From: a virus
IMG/VR virus record: IMGVR_UViG_3300009008_000005
Location: 62,001 to 126,000 of that record
Reading direction: 5' to 3' (one strand)
DNA: 64,000 nt
Shown here: piece after piece, positions 54,209-62,321 of the stretch
Layout of the letters: the number at the start of each line of letters is the position of its first letter
How positions within the stretch are numbered: the first letter of the stretch is position 1
Translations under genes and position numbers: made by a program
The notes under the pieces: generated by a model
What the model was told of the DNA's origin: nothing
What the model saw: the letters and a program-made list of their open reading frames with translations, nothing else
The model's database searches: none

Positions 54209-54484
54209 ATGCCTCAAGAACCACTCTTCGTAAGAATAACCGATGAGCAACTGTGGCGGTTCCTAGACCATGCTCAGCGGGTGGTGCAGAGTAAAGTGTA
54301 TGAGCACGCTGGGTCTGACCATATGGAAGGAACTGTGAGGGTCGACGTCATCGCTGAGATGCGTATCTTCCGGGACCAGGAGTTGGGTCTGGATGGTAGA
54401 AGGGACTTCTGGGTATCTGGCTATGGCGCTGATCCGGGTGCAGGCTCTCGGAGAATCAAGTTCAAAATCCACTACTATGAGTAG
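54209..54484 (+). CDS. Small unknown protein
   Basis: 91 residues from ATG 54209, beta-rich end (RRIKFKIHYYE). Unassigned. Confidence 0.6.
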   Translation: MPQEPLFVRITDEQLWRFLDHAQRVVQSKVYEHAGSDHMEGTVRVDVIAEMRIFRDQELGLDGRRDFWVSGYGADPGAGSRRIKFKIHYYE

Positions 54485-54486
54485 GG

Positions 54487-54508
54487 AAAAGGCCTTCGGG
54501 CCTTTTTA
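54487..54508. terminator. Terminator
   Basis: AAAAGGCCTTCGGGCCTTTTTA between convergent genes. Confidence 0.8.
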
Positions 54509-55024
54509 CCCCGAACGTGTGTGAGACCGCACCTCTGTACCATCTTTCCGTGTGTAGGCCCTTACAGTCTCCGTACCCTCTCCGCCCGGAAGCAGCTTAC
54601 CCTGTGCGAGATAGCCCCTAGCACCCTCCAAGGGAGAGTAGCCGTAGGCCTTGTAGACCTTAACAAGGTTCTCATTGGACACTGACCTGTCCTTGTAAGC
54701 GTCTGGACGGACAACGAAGGCTGCGTCCGGGAAAGACTTGCGAACTACGTTGTGAAGTACCGTCCCCACCTTCTTGTTGCGGAACTCTGGCTTCACATGG
54801 AGACCCACTAACTCGAAGATCTGCTTTCCAGGTGCGCTTATATCCCGTAGCACGATCTGCCCGATCATGGGATCCTCTCGACTACCTAGAAAGAACGCAT
54901 AGTGGCCGGGTTTCTCTGCACGTGTGAAGTAAAGCCCGTTCCGCTCATGTTCGTCCACTACCTTGAACCTAAGGTACTCGGTGGACTGCCCTGAGGATGT
55001 GCCTTTGCCTTTAGGAATAGCCAT
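54506..55024 (-). CDS. GNAT-type acetyltransferase
   Basis: 172 residues from ATG 55024 (GGGAGGTGGTCA). FELVGLHVKPEFRNKKVGTVLHN is the acetyl-CoA-binding V-x-P-x-x-R/N-x-x-G region of N-acetyltransferases. The end, YTRKDGTEVRSHTRSG, is a motif frequent in phage virion proteins. Confidence 0.7.
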   Translation of the reverse strand: MAIPKGKGTSSGQSTEYLRFKVVDEHERNGLYFTRAEKPGHYAFFLGSREDPMIGQIVLRDISAPGKQIFELVGLHVKPEFRNKKVGTVLHNVVRKSFPDAAFVVRPDAYKDRSVSNENLVKVYKAYGYSPLEGARGYLAQGKLLPGGEGTETVRAYTRKDGTEVRSHTRSG

Positions 55025-55087
55025 TGACCACCTCCCTGACGTACATGGTAACACGCACGTATGGCGTGCAAAAAGTAAATACCTTTG

Positions 55088-55109
55088 GGGGATAAGAAAG
55101 GTAGAACCT
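55088..55109 (+). promoter_or_regulatory. Phage promoter
   Basis: GGGATAAGAAAGGTAGAACC with upstream TGCAAAAAG. Confidence 0.7.
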
Positions 55110-55122
55110 AAGGAGGTAAGCC

Positions 55123-55359
55123 ATGCCGATCATACCGATACCACATGACGAACTCAAAGCGTCGCTAGACTACTTCACCGCTAACCTAGAGGCGAACCTC
55201 TTCCGGTTCAGAGTGCTCGAACCGCATCTGGCCCTCTCTTCTGTCTACGTGCGACCTGCCAGTATGCTTCGGCAGAGGCTACGAGTGTTCCCTTCTGTCT
55301 CTATGCGCACACATATCGATACGCCTGAGCGTAGGATAGAAGTGCACATAAACTGGTAG
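55123..55359 (+). CDS. Small protein, family B
   Basis: 78 residues. AGGAGGTAAGCC precedes the ATG. VYVRPASMLRQRL and RRIEVHINW match the family layout. Confidence 0.6.
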   Translation: MPIIPIPHDELKASLDYFTANLEANLFRFRVLEPHLALSSVYVRPASMLRQRLRVFPSVSMRTHIDTPERRIEVHINW

Positions 55360-55411
55360 CTCTGGTGCAAAAAAACTCTGGCCTCTCTTTGCTTAAAGAA
55401 ATACATGATCC

Positions 55412-55432
55412 AGGTATAAGAGAATCAAGCCG
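55412..55432 (+). promoter_or_regulatory. Phage promoter for a non-coding RNA
   Basis: CAGGTATAAGAGAATCAAGC; no ORF before the terminator at 55598. Confidence 0.65.
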
Positions 55433-55625
55433 AACCAGCCGACTCCCATATTTTGGTTTGTCCGCTGCCGAGGCTTTTATATAATTGTGGGCGTGCGTTG
55501 CTGCTCAAACAGTTGTCCTGGATCCTGACTCCGCACCAGGGGAAGGGCACTGTATCTGTGACGGGGAGCCGTAGGAGCCTTGATCCAGTCATGGAATAAA
55601 GGAGGGGGATTAGCCCCCCTTCTTT
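55433..55625 (+). ncRNA. Candidate non-coding RNA
   Basis: About 190 bases with promoter and terminator but no ORF. CTGGATC (about 55533) pairs with GATCCAG (about 55582); inner CCTGG/CCAGG and CTCC/GGAG stems are possible. Confidence 0.6.
55598..55625 (+). terminator. Rho-independent terminator
   Basis: AAAGGAGGGGG...CCCCCCTTCTTT. Confidence 0.85.
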
Positions 55626-55648
55626 ACATGCAAAAACTGGCTATAAAA

Positions 55649-55670
55649 AGAGATAAGAATAGTGAACCCC
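55649..55670 (+). promoter_or_regulatory. Phage promoter
   Basis: AGAGATAAGAATAGTGAACC. Confidence 0.8.
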
Positions 55671-55693
55671 AACCGTACCTTAGGAGGTGCACT

Positions 55694-56098
55694 ATGTCCG
55701 AGAAGCTGCAGATTCATCTCTACCGTGGACTCCCTGGCTCCGGCAAGACCACCGCTGCCCAGAAGAACCACCGCTACGTCTTCGAAGCGGATGAGTTCTT
55801 CATGGTGGGGGACGAGTACAAGTTCAACCCCCGCAACATCGGCGACGCTCACGACTGGTGCCAGGCCAGGGTGAAGCGGGCCCTGTTCCAGGGGAAGACC
55901 TGTGCGGTGTCCAACACCTCCACCCGCCGCTGGGAGGTCGCCCAGTACCAGCAGATCGCCGACATGTTCGGTGCCGAGCTGGTGGTCCACCACTGCACCG
56001 GGAAGTTCGAGAACGTCCACGGCGTGCCGGAGGATGTGATCGAGCGGATGGGTGACCGGTGGGAGGCCTGGGACGGCGAGGAGACCTACGAGGACTAG
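55694..56098 (+). CDS. P-loop kinase (polynucleotide/zeta-toxin kinase-like)
   Basis: 134 residues. Walker A GLPGSGKTT (12-20), EADEFF (Asp near 34), and NTSTRRWEV in the lid region fit small AAA-type kinases related to T4 Pnk. With many tRNAs nearby, an RNA-repair role is possible but unproven. Confidence 0.75.
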   Translation: MSEKLQIHLYRGLPGSGKTTAAQKNHRYVFEADEFFMVGDEYKFNPRNIGDAHDWCQARVKRALFQGKTCAVSNTSTRRWEVAQYQQIADMFGAELVVHHCTGKFENVHGVPEDVIERMGDRWEAWDGEETYED

Positions 56099-56120
56099 AT
56101 CCATTCAGGGGGGAGTGGGA

Positions 56121-56148
56121 GAAGGGGGCGCTCTGCGCCCCCTTTTTA
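56121..56148. terminator. Terminator
   Basis: GAAGGGGGCGC TCT GCGCCCCC TTTTTA. Confidence 0.85.
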
Positions 56149-56153
56149 CCACC

Positions 56154-56531
56154 CTACTTCTTACGTAGAAGTCTGTGCTCCTCTACCTCTGGTCTCTCCG
56201 CTGCACGTGTGCATAACCTGGCGCAGTCCTCTTCGGTCTGTGCTACATGACCACTAGCGATCTTCTCTCCGCTACCGGCGAGGATGTACCAGGCTCGTGT
56301 GTAGTACCTCGTCGTCTCTGTCCAGATCTGTAGGATCTCTCCATGCGCAGGGGTGAACGTGAATGTGACCTGCTTCAACTCCCCTCCACATCCAGGGCAG
56401 GTGTAGTGTGCATCATTGAGTACCACCTGTCCCGTGGAGGAACAAGCTTCGCATTTAGGTAGTCCTAGTGTGGGCTCTTTACGAGCGTACCAGACCCTCT
56501 CTCCCACCGTGTGGGGAAGCTCTATTCGCAT
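56154..56531 (-). CDS. Zinc-ribbon protein
   Basis: 125 residues. CEAC (about 27-30) and CPGCGG (about 45-50) form a DnaJ-like zinc knuckle; a beta domain follows, ending in a basic RLLRKK. Confidence 0.65.
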   Translation of the reverse strand: MRIELPHTVGERVWYARKEPTLGLPKCEACSSTGQVVLNDAHYTCPGCGGELKQVTFTFTPAHGEILQIWTETTRYYTRAWYILAGSGEKIASGHVAQTEEDCARLCTRAAERPEVEEHRLLRKK

Positions 56532-56549
56532 GTTGTACCTTGGGTTAGG

Positions 56550-57992
56550 TTATAGGCGACTAGCAGTCTTGTATAGGTCCAGAGCCATCCCGAGCTTGGT
56601 GGGCTCCTTCTTCTCCTTACCCTTCTTCATAGCAAAACCTGCCGACCCACCAGCCGCAGCTACGCCGCCCCATGCACCTACGCTCTTGCCGGTCTCCTTC
56701 TTCAGAGTCTTGTGTGCAGCGTCGGCCTTAGTCTTCTTTAGACCCAGGAGGACCGAATCCCGATTCATCCTCTTCTTAGCCTTGTGCTTTCGCAGATGTC
56801 CCTTCAGGTCCAGAGGGCCCTTTGCAGGGGTGTTAGATTCAAGGAAAGTCTTCGCTGTGGATTTTATCTGCCCTTTAAGTTCCTTATTGGCCCTAATAAC
56901 ATTCGGAATACCTTCACGAGTTCCCTTGAAGGTCATAACGTCCTTACCCTTACGGAGGAGATCCATCGCCTTTCCTGCGGTCTTGCTCATCTTAGGTGCT
57001 TCAGTTGGTTTAGGGGCCATTGTAGATTTACCACCCATCCAACTGGGTGTTTTAGTAGGCTTAGCTGCTGCGGGAGTAGACTGGTTCAAAGGGGCCTTAC
57101 CGGCCATGTAACGTGTATGGTCCATGCCACCAGTGTATCCCTGCGGTGCGTAGGATTTCTGTGTAGCTCCGTAGGCAGATGCATTGGACTTAAGATTAGT
57201 CTTAGCACTACTAGAGTGTCCACCCATCCAAGTCGGCATCGCCTGACGCATTTTCAGCCTTCCAGCCTTTGCTCTGCTGGATGCGATGGCCTTATTCACA
57301 CCGCCTGTGAGCCAACCCCCTTTTGCGGGCTGGGCAGCTTGAGCTTTCCTAGTAAGCGCAGCAGGCCTAGGTGCAGGTCCACGGGACATGGGCAGAGTCC
57401 TGGCTCCTCTCTGACCAAGAGGCATAGCCGACCTTGTGCGAGCTGCGTTACCAGCAGCAGCACGTACGTCAGCGTAGCTGGCCTGTGCACGCTTCAGCAT
57501 GGACTCCCCGTTACGAATCTTCCCTGCCTTCTTATCCTTGGATCCGCTCGTTGCTGTATTCATCTCGTTAGCCTTTCGTGGTAGCTCCTTCACAAACTTA
57601 GACCTCTTCACAACAGTCTTTACTGCTGCCGATGACTCCTTCTTCATAGCCTTCCGACCTAGAGCTGCGCCGCCACCGATAGCTCCCCACGCACCAAGAC
57701 CCTTCAGGGTCTCCTTGCCCAAAGTGTTGCGGGCTGTTTCCCTATCCATGCCTGCCAAGATATGATCTTTACGGTTTCTCTGCAGTAGGTCCTTTGAGGC
57801 CTCTACCATCTGTGCTCTCAAGGAGCCTTTAGCTCCCGGGTCCTTAGCTGCTGCTTCCGATAAGGCTTCTGCGTCAAGGTCCAGGGCCTTCATCTTCCTT
57901 CTAGACGATAGGTAATCACGTCCAGAGGACCTGGCCTTACCGAAGCTGAAGATCTCCCCGGTTCTCTTTAGACCTCTGCGCACCTTTCCCAT
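56550..57992 (-). CDS. Large basic repeat virion-type protein
   Basis: 480 residues from ATG 57992 (GGAGGTTCCT). Very Lys/Ala/Gly-rich. Two related segments (TLGKETLKGLGAWGAIGGGA and TLKKETGKSVGAWGGVAAAG) and repeated WMGG units. Ends TKLGMALDLYKTASRL, shared with the 18693 gene. Probably packaged with, or bound to, DNA. Confidence 0.65.
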   Translation of the reverse strand: MGKVRRGLKRTGEIFSFGKARSSGRDYLSSRRKMKALDLDAEALSEAAAKDPGAKGSLRAQMVEASKDLLQRNRKDHILAGMDRETARNTLGKETLKGLGAWGAIGGGAALGRKAMKKESSAAVKTVVKRSKFVKELPRKANEMNTATSGSKDKKAGKIRNGESMLKRAQASYADVRAAAGNAARTRSAMPLGQRGARTLPMSRGPAPRPAALTRKAQAAQPAKGGWLTGGVNKAIASSRAKAGRLKMRQAMPTWMGGHSSSAKTNLKSNASAYGATQKSYAPQGYTGGMDHTRYMAGKAPLNQSTPAAAKPTKTPSWMGGKSTMAPKPTEAPKMSKTAGKAMDLLRKGKDVMTFKGTREGIPNVIRANKELKGQIKSTAKTFLESNTPAKGPLDLKGHLRKHKAKKRMNRDSVLLGLKKTKADAAHKTLKKETGKSVGAWGGVAAAGGSAGFAMKKGKEKKEPTKLGMALDLYKTASRL

Positions 57993-58051
57993 AGGAACCT
58001 CCATACACACGGATTATCGCACCCGCCTAGGCCACGATGCAAGCGCAGGGG

Positions 58052-58066
58052 TATTTCAACGAAATA
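58052..58066. promoter_or_regulatory. Palindromic operator, copy 10
   Basis: TATTTCAACGAAATA, five bases before the promoter core. Confidence 0.75.
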
Positions 58067-58088
58067 CGGGCATAAGAAAGGTGGACGA
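58067..58088 (+). promoter_or_regulatory. Phage promoter
   Basis: CGGGCATAAGAAAGGTGGAC. Confidence 0.7.
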
Positions 58089-58104
58089 TCAGAATGGAGG
58101 TGAC

Positions 58105-58338
58105 ATGAGTATAGGAAGAGATCTCCCCTTCGACATCCTGGAGGTGCTGAAGAATGCGGAGTTCGCCCTGGACTATATAACCGAAACGGGGAGGCAGAGC
58201 AGTACCTATCACACAGCTACCGACATCGTTATCCGTAGGGTAAGGGAACTCGGTGACATGTACCAGGATCTCACCTTCCAGACCATACTTGACCCACGCA
58301 ACCGGATAATCCGAGTGGAGGTGTTCCAAAATGAGTAA
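58105..58338 (+). CDS. Small protein, family B
   Basis: 77 residues from ATG 58105 (GGAGGTGAC). Ends NRIIRVEVFQNE. Confidence 0.65.
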   Translation: MSIGRDLPFDILEVLKNAEFALDYITETGRQSSTYHTATDIVIRRVRELGDMYQDLTFQTILDPRNRIIRVEVFQNE

Positions 58339-59062
58339 GCTGCGGAACCGTTTCTACATCAAGATTGAGTTCGCCTACGCCGATGAACCGGCGAAGACGC
58401 ACGTCATGAGGAAGCTGTTCTACACGTACAGCGGTGCCGTCACGTACCGCACCACGTTGAACAGCTCCGAAGGTGCGCACATGAGACTGCAGGGCGAGAG
58501 AGTCATCGTCTCGAAGATCGGGCCGGTGGAACCCTTGCATAAAAGAGACACGGAGGTGGAGGAGATGCCGGAAGAGCAGCAGAGCACAGGGACGAAGATC
58601 TGGACAGGGAAGGCGAAGCACGCATGGGGCGAGAGGTCCGTGAACGAGTCCTTCGGCTACCTACTCGGGCAGTGGAAGTTGAAGAGACTGCTGCGGAAGG
58701 GGGACACGGCCTACCTGCAGTTCTTCTCCTCCGACGACACCTGGAAGATCGTCGTGGAGAAGGAGAACGGCAAGTTCGTTCGCATGGGCGTCAAGTGCCC
58801 GTTCTTCGAGGGGACCTTCCGATATGGCCAGGCCGTCTTCCGCACCCCTTTCACGGACAACGACCCACAGGAAATCCTGGAGCAGCTCGACGACACCCAC
58901 GCCCTCTACGGACTCGGCAACGGGTTCACCTGGACCGAGATGGAGGCCGAGGAGGTCGAAGAGGAGGTCGAAGAGGACGCCACGGATGCTACCGAGACCG
59001 TCCTGCTCGACGAGGATGACCTCCCGGAGAATGCGCCTCCACCGGAGCAGCACATCCACTAG
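58331..59062 (+). CDS. Unknown protein with acidic tail
   Basis: 243 residues. Beta-rich N-terminus, aromatic central domain, and a strongly acidic C-terminus (EEVEEEVEED). GGAGGTGTTCC supplies the ribosome site inside the previous gene. Confidence 0.65.
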   Translation: MSKLRNRFYIKIEFAYADEPAKTHVMRKLFYTYSGAVTYRTTLNSSEGAHMRLQGERVIVSKIGPVEPLHKRDTEVEEMPEEQQSTGTKIWTGKAKHAWGERSVNESFGYLLGQWKLKRLLRKGDTAYLQFFSSDDTWKIVVEKENGKFVRMGVKCPFFEGTFRYGQAVFRTPFTDNDPQEILEQLDDTHALYGLGNGFTWTEMEAEEVEEEVEEDATDATETVLLDEDDLPENAPPPEQHIH

Positions 59063-59087
59063 AGTGGGTTGCACCCTCACGTGAGAT

Positions 59088-59110
59088 AAGGCCCTGCGGG
59101 GCCTTTTCTT
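59088..59110 (+). terminator. Rho-independent terminator
   Basis: AAGGCCC TGCG GGGCC TTTTCTT. Confidence 0.75.
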
Positions 59111-59115
59111 AGTTC

Positions 59116-59136
59116 CAGGTATAAGAAAAGCAGACA
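59116..59136 (+). promoter_or_regulatory. Phage promoter
   Basis: AGGTATAAGAAAAGCAGAC, before the 59153-61357 operon. Confidence 0.65.
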
Positions 59137-59152
59137 AAAATGGAGGTGACTA

Positions 59153-59458
59153 ATGGGTGAAGTACTGACAACGGCTGCGCAAGTTGAAGCTTTGGTCGCA
59201 CTCGATCACGCCCCGGATGTGGGGATCGGTCGGACTGCCATCGTGGAGCTTGTGCAGAAAGCTAAAGTGTCCGAGGAGCGATTGCAGGTCATCGGGTCCA
59301 GCCGGTCCCAGCTCCTCACGTTCATCCTGAACCAGGGTAGCTGCTGCCAGGGTCATGATGATTGCATGCACGGATATGAGGAGGCTTCCAACGGGTCCAA
59401 CTGCAGGGCTTGTTGGCTGGCCTTCTCCGAACGAAGCCTCGCAAGGAGAGATACATGA
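59153..59458 (+). CDS. Small Cys-containing protein
   Basis: 101 residues with CCQGHDDC and CRAC near the end, probably zinc binding. Confidence 0.6.
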   Translation: MGEVLTTAAQVEALVALDHAPDVGIGRTAIVELVQKAKVSEERLQVIGSSRSQLLTFILNQGSCCQGHDDCMHGYEEASNGSNCRACWLAFSERSLARRDT

Positions 59459-59823
59459 AGATCCAGTACCAGGTCGAGAAGGGAGCCGACAAGCTCGTGG
59501 CGTTCCTCGCCGGATGCGTCGGTCACGCCTTCGTGAACGGAGATACCAAGAACCAGTCCATCATGGCCATCATCGGAGAGCCGGGGAAGAAGTCCACGTC
59601 GATTCACGTGATCAACTCCCAGGGCGGCAACGGCCCCAAAGAGATCGTGTTCCGTGAGTTCGTGAAGGCCGACAAGGTGGGAGAGTGGAAGTTCATCCTC
59701 CAGCCCACGTCCGTCCGGATCGAATACGACGGCAAGGCCGATGCCTGTCCCTACTTCTCGAACGACATCCTGACCAACAGGTTCGTCCTCCAGAACGACC
59801 TGAAAATGGCCAGCAGCCAGTAG
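59455..59823 (+). CDS. Tandem paralogue C1
   Basis: 122 residues. Ends YFSNDILTNRFVLQNDLK. Four consecutive genes (59455-61131) share length, layout and an (A/T)NxDL-type ending, suggesting repeated duplication. Function unknown. Confidence 0.65.
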   Translation: MKIQYQVEKGADKLVAFLAGCVGHAFVNGDTKNQSIMAIIGEPGKKSTSIHVINSQGGNGPKEIVFREFVKADKVGEWKFILQPTSVRIEYDGKADACPYFSNDILTNRFVLQNDLKMASSQ

Positions 59824-59831
59824 GAGACAGC

Positions 59832-60257
59832 ATGTCTGACGGCGTCATAGCTGTATCCATTGAAATCCTAACGAAGGAGGGGGTGGAGAAATTCAAGAGG
59901 TGGCTGACCATCCGACTGGGCCTCATGCTCATGAATGGTGACATCAACACCTTCTCGGAAACCACCTCCTTCCTCTACCCTAGGAAGGAGAAACTGGTCA
60001 CGGAACCGGAAGAGTACATCACGGAGCTGCGCCTTATCCGGATGACGGACGATGTGCAGTCCTTCGAAATAAACTACTTCGCACGGCCCAAGGGGATCCG
60101 ACTGTTCGAATCCAAGTGGTGGTTCAACATCCTGACCAACAAGGCGTTCCTGGTCATGAACGGGCACCGGAGTAGCAACCACCTCTTCGCCAATGCGGAC
60201 CTCAAACCCTTCGGCGATAAGGTCTATGTACAAGGTCAACTGGAGGCACAAGCATGA
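59832..60257 (+). CDS. Tandem paralogue C2
   Basis: 141 residues with FNILTNKAFLVMNG and LFANADLKPFGDKVYV, aligned with its neighbours. Confidence 0.65.
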   Translation: MSDGVIAVSIEILTKEGVEKFKRWLTIRLGLMLMNGDINTFSETTSFLYPRKEKLVTEPEEYITELRLIRMTDDVQSFEINYFARPKGIRLFESKWWFNILTNKAFLVMNGHRSSNHLFANADLKPFGDKVYVQGQLEAQA

Positions 60258-60727
60258 AAGACGTGAATCTCGAATATAGAATGCTCGTTCCGGAGACCCG
60301 GAAGACATTCCGGCGTTGGATCGCCGCACATCTGGGATCAGCCATCGTGGCTGGCGTCATGAGGACTCCGAAAGGGAGGTCCGCCCCGATCATTGACGTC
60401 ACGATCGGGGACTACAGCACGTACATCGAGCACCTCAAGGCGTCGAACGACAACGGGCTGGAGAAGATCTCCCTCTCCTTGCTGCACAAGACGGATGAGG
60501 TGAAGGCCGGGAGGCAGTCCCACTGGGATACCCTCTGCGACTGGATGATCCACCTCGGCGAGAAGGAGTGTTACGTCGTGTTCGAGGGCGACGAAACCTG
60601 CAACGCCAACTACCTCTTCACGAACGACGACCTCTCAGACCTCGCAGACGAGGTGTGGTCCGGTGGGGAGTGCATCACGTTCGGCATCGAGACCACCAAG
60701 GAAATCGATGCGGAGACCGTGGCATGA
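60254..60727 (+). CDS. Tandem paralogue C3
   Basis: 157 residues with WMIHLGEKECYVVFEG and LFTNDDLSDLADEVW. Confidence 0.65.
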   Translation: MKDVNLEYRMLVPETRKTFRRWIAAHLGSAIVAGVMRTPKGRSAPIIDVTIGDYSTYIEHLKASNDNGLEKISLSLLHKTDEVKAGRQSHWDTLCDWMIHLGEKECYVVFEGDETCNANYLFTNDDLSDLADEVWSGGECITFGIETTKEIDAETVA

Positions 60728-61131
60728 GCGCCCGGGTCGGGTTCAAGATCAAGAGCCGAGCTGCGGACTTCGGGGACTTCCTCATGAAGGTCATCGGCCA
60801 GTTCGTTCAGATCTGCTCCACCTGTGGAGTGGACCAGGACGGAAGTCCGCAGTTCACCTACTCCGAATCTGATGCAGATGGGATCCGGATGTTCATCCTC
60901 ACCAGGCTGGAGAAAACCCACTACGTGATGGGGCACTTCCACGTCGACAAGCTTTCCGGGGTGCTGCACGAACACTGTACGTGGTCCTTCATCAGGAAGG
61001 ACGGCGTGTGGCACGCTCTGTTCGAGGGTAACGGGAATGGGAGGACTCCGTTCTACCTCCAGTCCCACACCGAGAAGTGGGCGGATACCTTCGGCCCGAT
61101 CGAAGAGCCTCGTGATGTCCCTCCTGAGTAA
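60724..61131 (+). CDS. Tandem paralogue C4
   Basis: 135 residues, more diverged; WSFIRKDGVWHALFEGNG aligns with the same region. ATGA overlap. Confidence 0.6.
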   Translation: MSARVGFKIKSRAADFGDFLMKVIGQFVQICSTCGVDQDGSPQFTYSESDADGIRMFILTRLEKTHYVMGHFHVDKLSGVLHEHCTWSFIRKDGVWHALFEGNGNGRTPFYLQSHTEKWADTFGPIEEPRDVPPE

Positions 61132-61357
61132 GACCGGGATCGGTAGGTCCAGCGTCTGCGAGAGGGGAAAGAGGTGCTCGGAATGCAAGGGTGATCTGGT
61201 CAAGTTCTACACCGGGGACTTCTATCTCGGAGACGAGGGGAAGCTCGTGTTCAAGATCTGCTGGAAGTGCCGCTGCGGTAGTGCCTACTACAGCGAGGAT
61301 GGAGGCAGAGACGCACCGCCCAGGCTGAAGAGAGCTGCGAAGCTCGTTCTGAAGTAA
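61115..61357 (+). CDS. Zinc-ribbon protein
   Basis: 80 residues. CSEC (about 22-25) and CWKCRCG (about 50-56). ATG 61115 lies inside the previous gene and has a weak ribosome site. Confidence 0.55.
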   Translation: MSLLSKTGIGRSSVCERGKRCSECKGDLVKFYTGDFYLGDEGKLVFKICWKCRCGSAYYSEDGGRDAPPRLKRAAKLVLK

Positions 61358-61358
61358 G

Positions 61359-61389
61359 AAAGAGGGGAGGGGCTTCCCTCCTCTCTTAC
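61359..61389. terminator. Terminator
   Basis: AAGAGGGGAGGGG CTT CCCTCCTCTCTT between convergent genes. Confidence 0.8.
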
Positions 61390-61662
61390 CTAGCCCTCTT
61401 CGATTACTTGTTCAATCTGGTTGATCACGACGTCGACTACCAGCCTGTCTATACTGGTCTGCTCGTCTGGCCCAGAATTCTTGTAGGCCTCTGAACATGA
61501 GGGGCACAGAACGGCCTTCGCCTCTCCGTATGGAGTAGCGATGTGCATCTCAAGGAACTCGACGACTGCAGGGTCCTTGTACTCTTCCCTGCAGACTGGA
61601 CACTCGTGAACACTGAGTGCCTGCCAAAGTCTCTTACTATCTTCATCGGGCATTGAAATCAC
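61390..61662 (-). CDS. Zinc-ribbon protein
   Basis: 90 residues with CPVC (about 21-24) and CPSC (about 53-56). GTG at 61662 or ATG at 61653. Acidic helical end. Confidence 0.6.
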   Translation of the reverse strand: MISMPDEDSKRLWQALSVHECPVCREEYKDPAVVEFLEMHIATPYGEAKAVLCPSCSEAYKNSGPDEQTSIDRLVVDVVINQIEQVIEEG

Positions 61663-61997
61663 AGTCCAGGTAGTTTCCCCACTCCTACAACAGGAGGCTT
61701 GATCCTGTCCAGGATATCTTTGATCTTGTCTATATGCCCCCCATCCATTATGTCGGGAAAGGCGCTAAGGAGGGAACTGTAGTCCTCATCAGCCTTCTGG
61801 AGAGCTTGCCGTGCCTTGCCTATCTCTCCATTGGACACATAGCTCATCGCATCCTCGATGTAACCGCTTATGTCGCTACTGCTGCCCTCGATCTGATCCG
61901 TGATCTCAGTAGCACAGTCCTCCAGATAATCCTCTAGGTCACTGCTGAGGTCCTCGATGAGGTCCAGCTCCGAGTCCAGGCTTATGTTATCGTCCAT
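61659..61997 (-). CDS. Acidic helical protein
   Basis: 112 residues, strongly acidic first 55 (Asp/Glu/Ser-rich), possibly a DNA mimic or partner of a basic protein; that is speculative. GGAGGTTTATT precedes the ATG. Confidence 0.6.
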   Translation of the reverse strand: MDDNISLDSELDLIEDLSSDLEDYLEDCATEITDQIEGSSSDISGYIEDAMSYVSNGEIGKARQALQKADEDYSSLLSAFPDIMDGGHIDKIKDILDRIKPPVVGVGKLPGL

Positions 61998-62018
61998 AAT
62001 AAACCTCCATAGAACATC

Positions 62019-62321
62019 CTAGGGCCTGGGGTTGCGTGCCGCAAGTCTCTGCAACCTTGTGCCCTTGCTGAAAACCGTGTCCCCTTCTTTAGGGATGGGC
62101 CAGTCTATGTTGAAAGTAACGTCGGGTGTGACGCATACCGGGTAGCTGTTTGAACCTCGCTCCCCTAGACAGGTGACCTTTGCGTGCGTGATGTAAGGAG
62201 TAAATTCAAACTCGATATCTGCAAGCTGTTGGTCGGTGGCCCGGTCCAACACTGTCAGCTGGATGCCGCCACCCACCCCATTCATGGTGAGGTGGAGGAC
62301 GACACCCTCAGACTTATACAC
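62019..62321 (-). CDS. Beta-rich protein with GTRLQRL tail
   Basis: 100 residues, GTG start. Beta-rich body; the ending GTRLQRLAARNPRP matches the shared basic C-terminal motif. Confidence 0.6.
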   Translation of the reverse strand: MYKSEGVVLHLTMNGVGGGIQLTVLDRATDQQLADIEFEFTPYITHAKVTCLGERGSNSYPVCVTPDVTFNIDWPIPKEGDTVFSKGTRLQRLAARNPRP

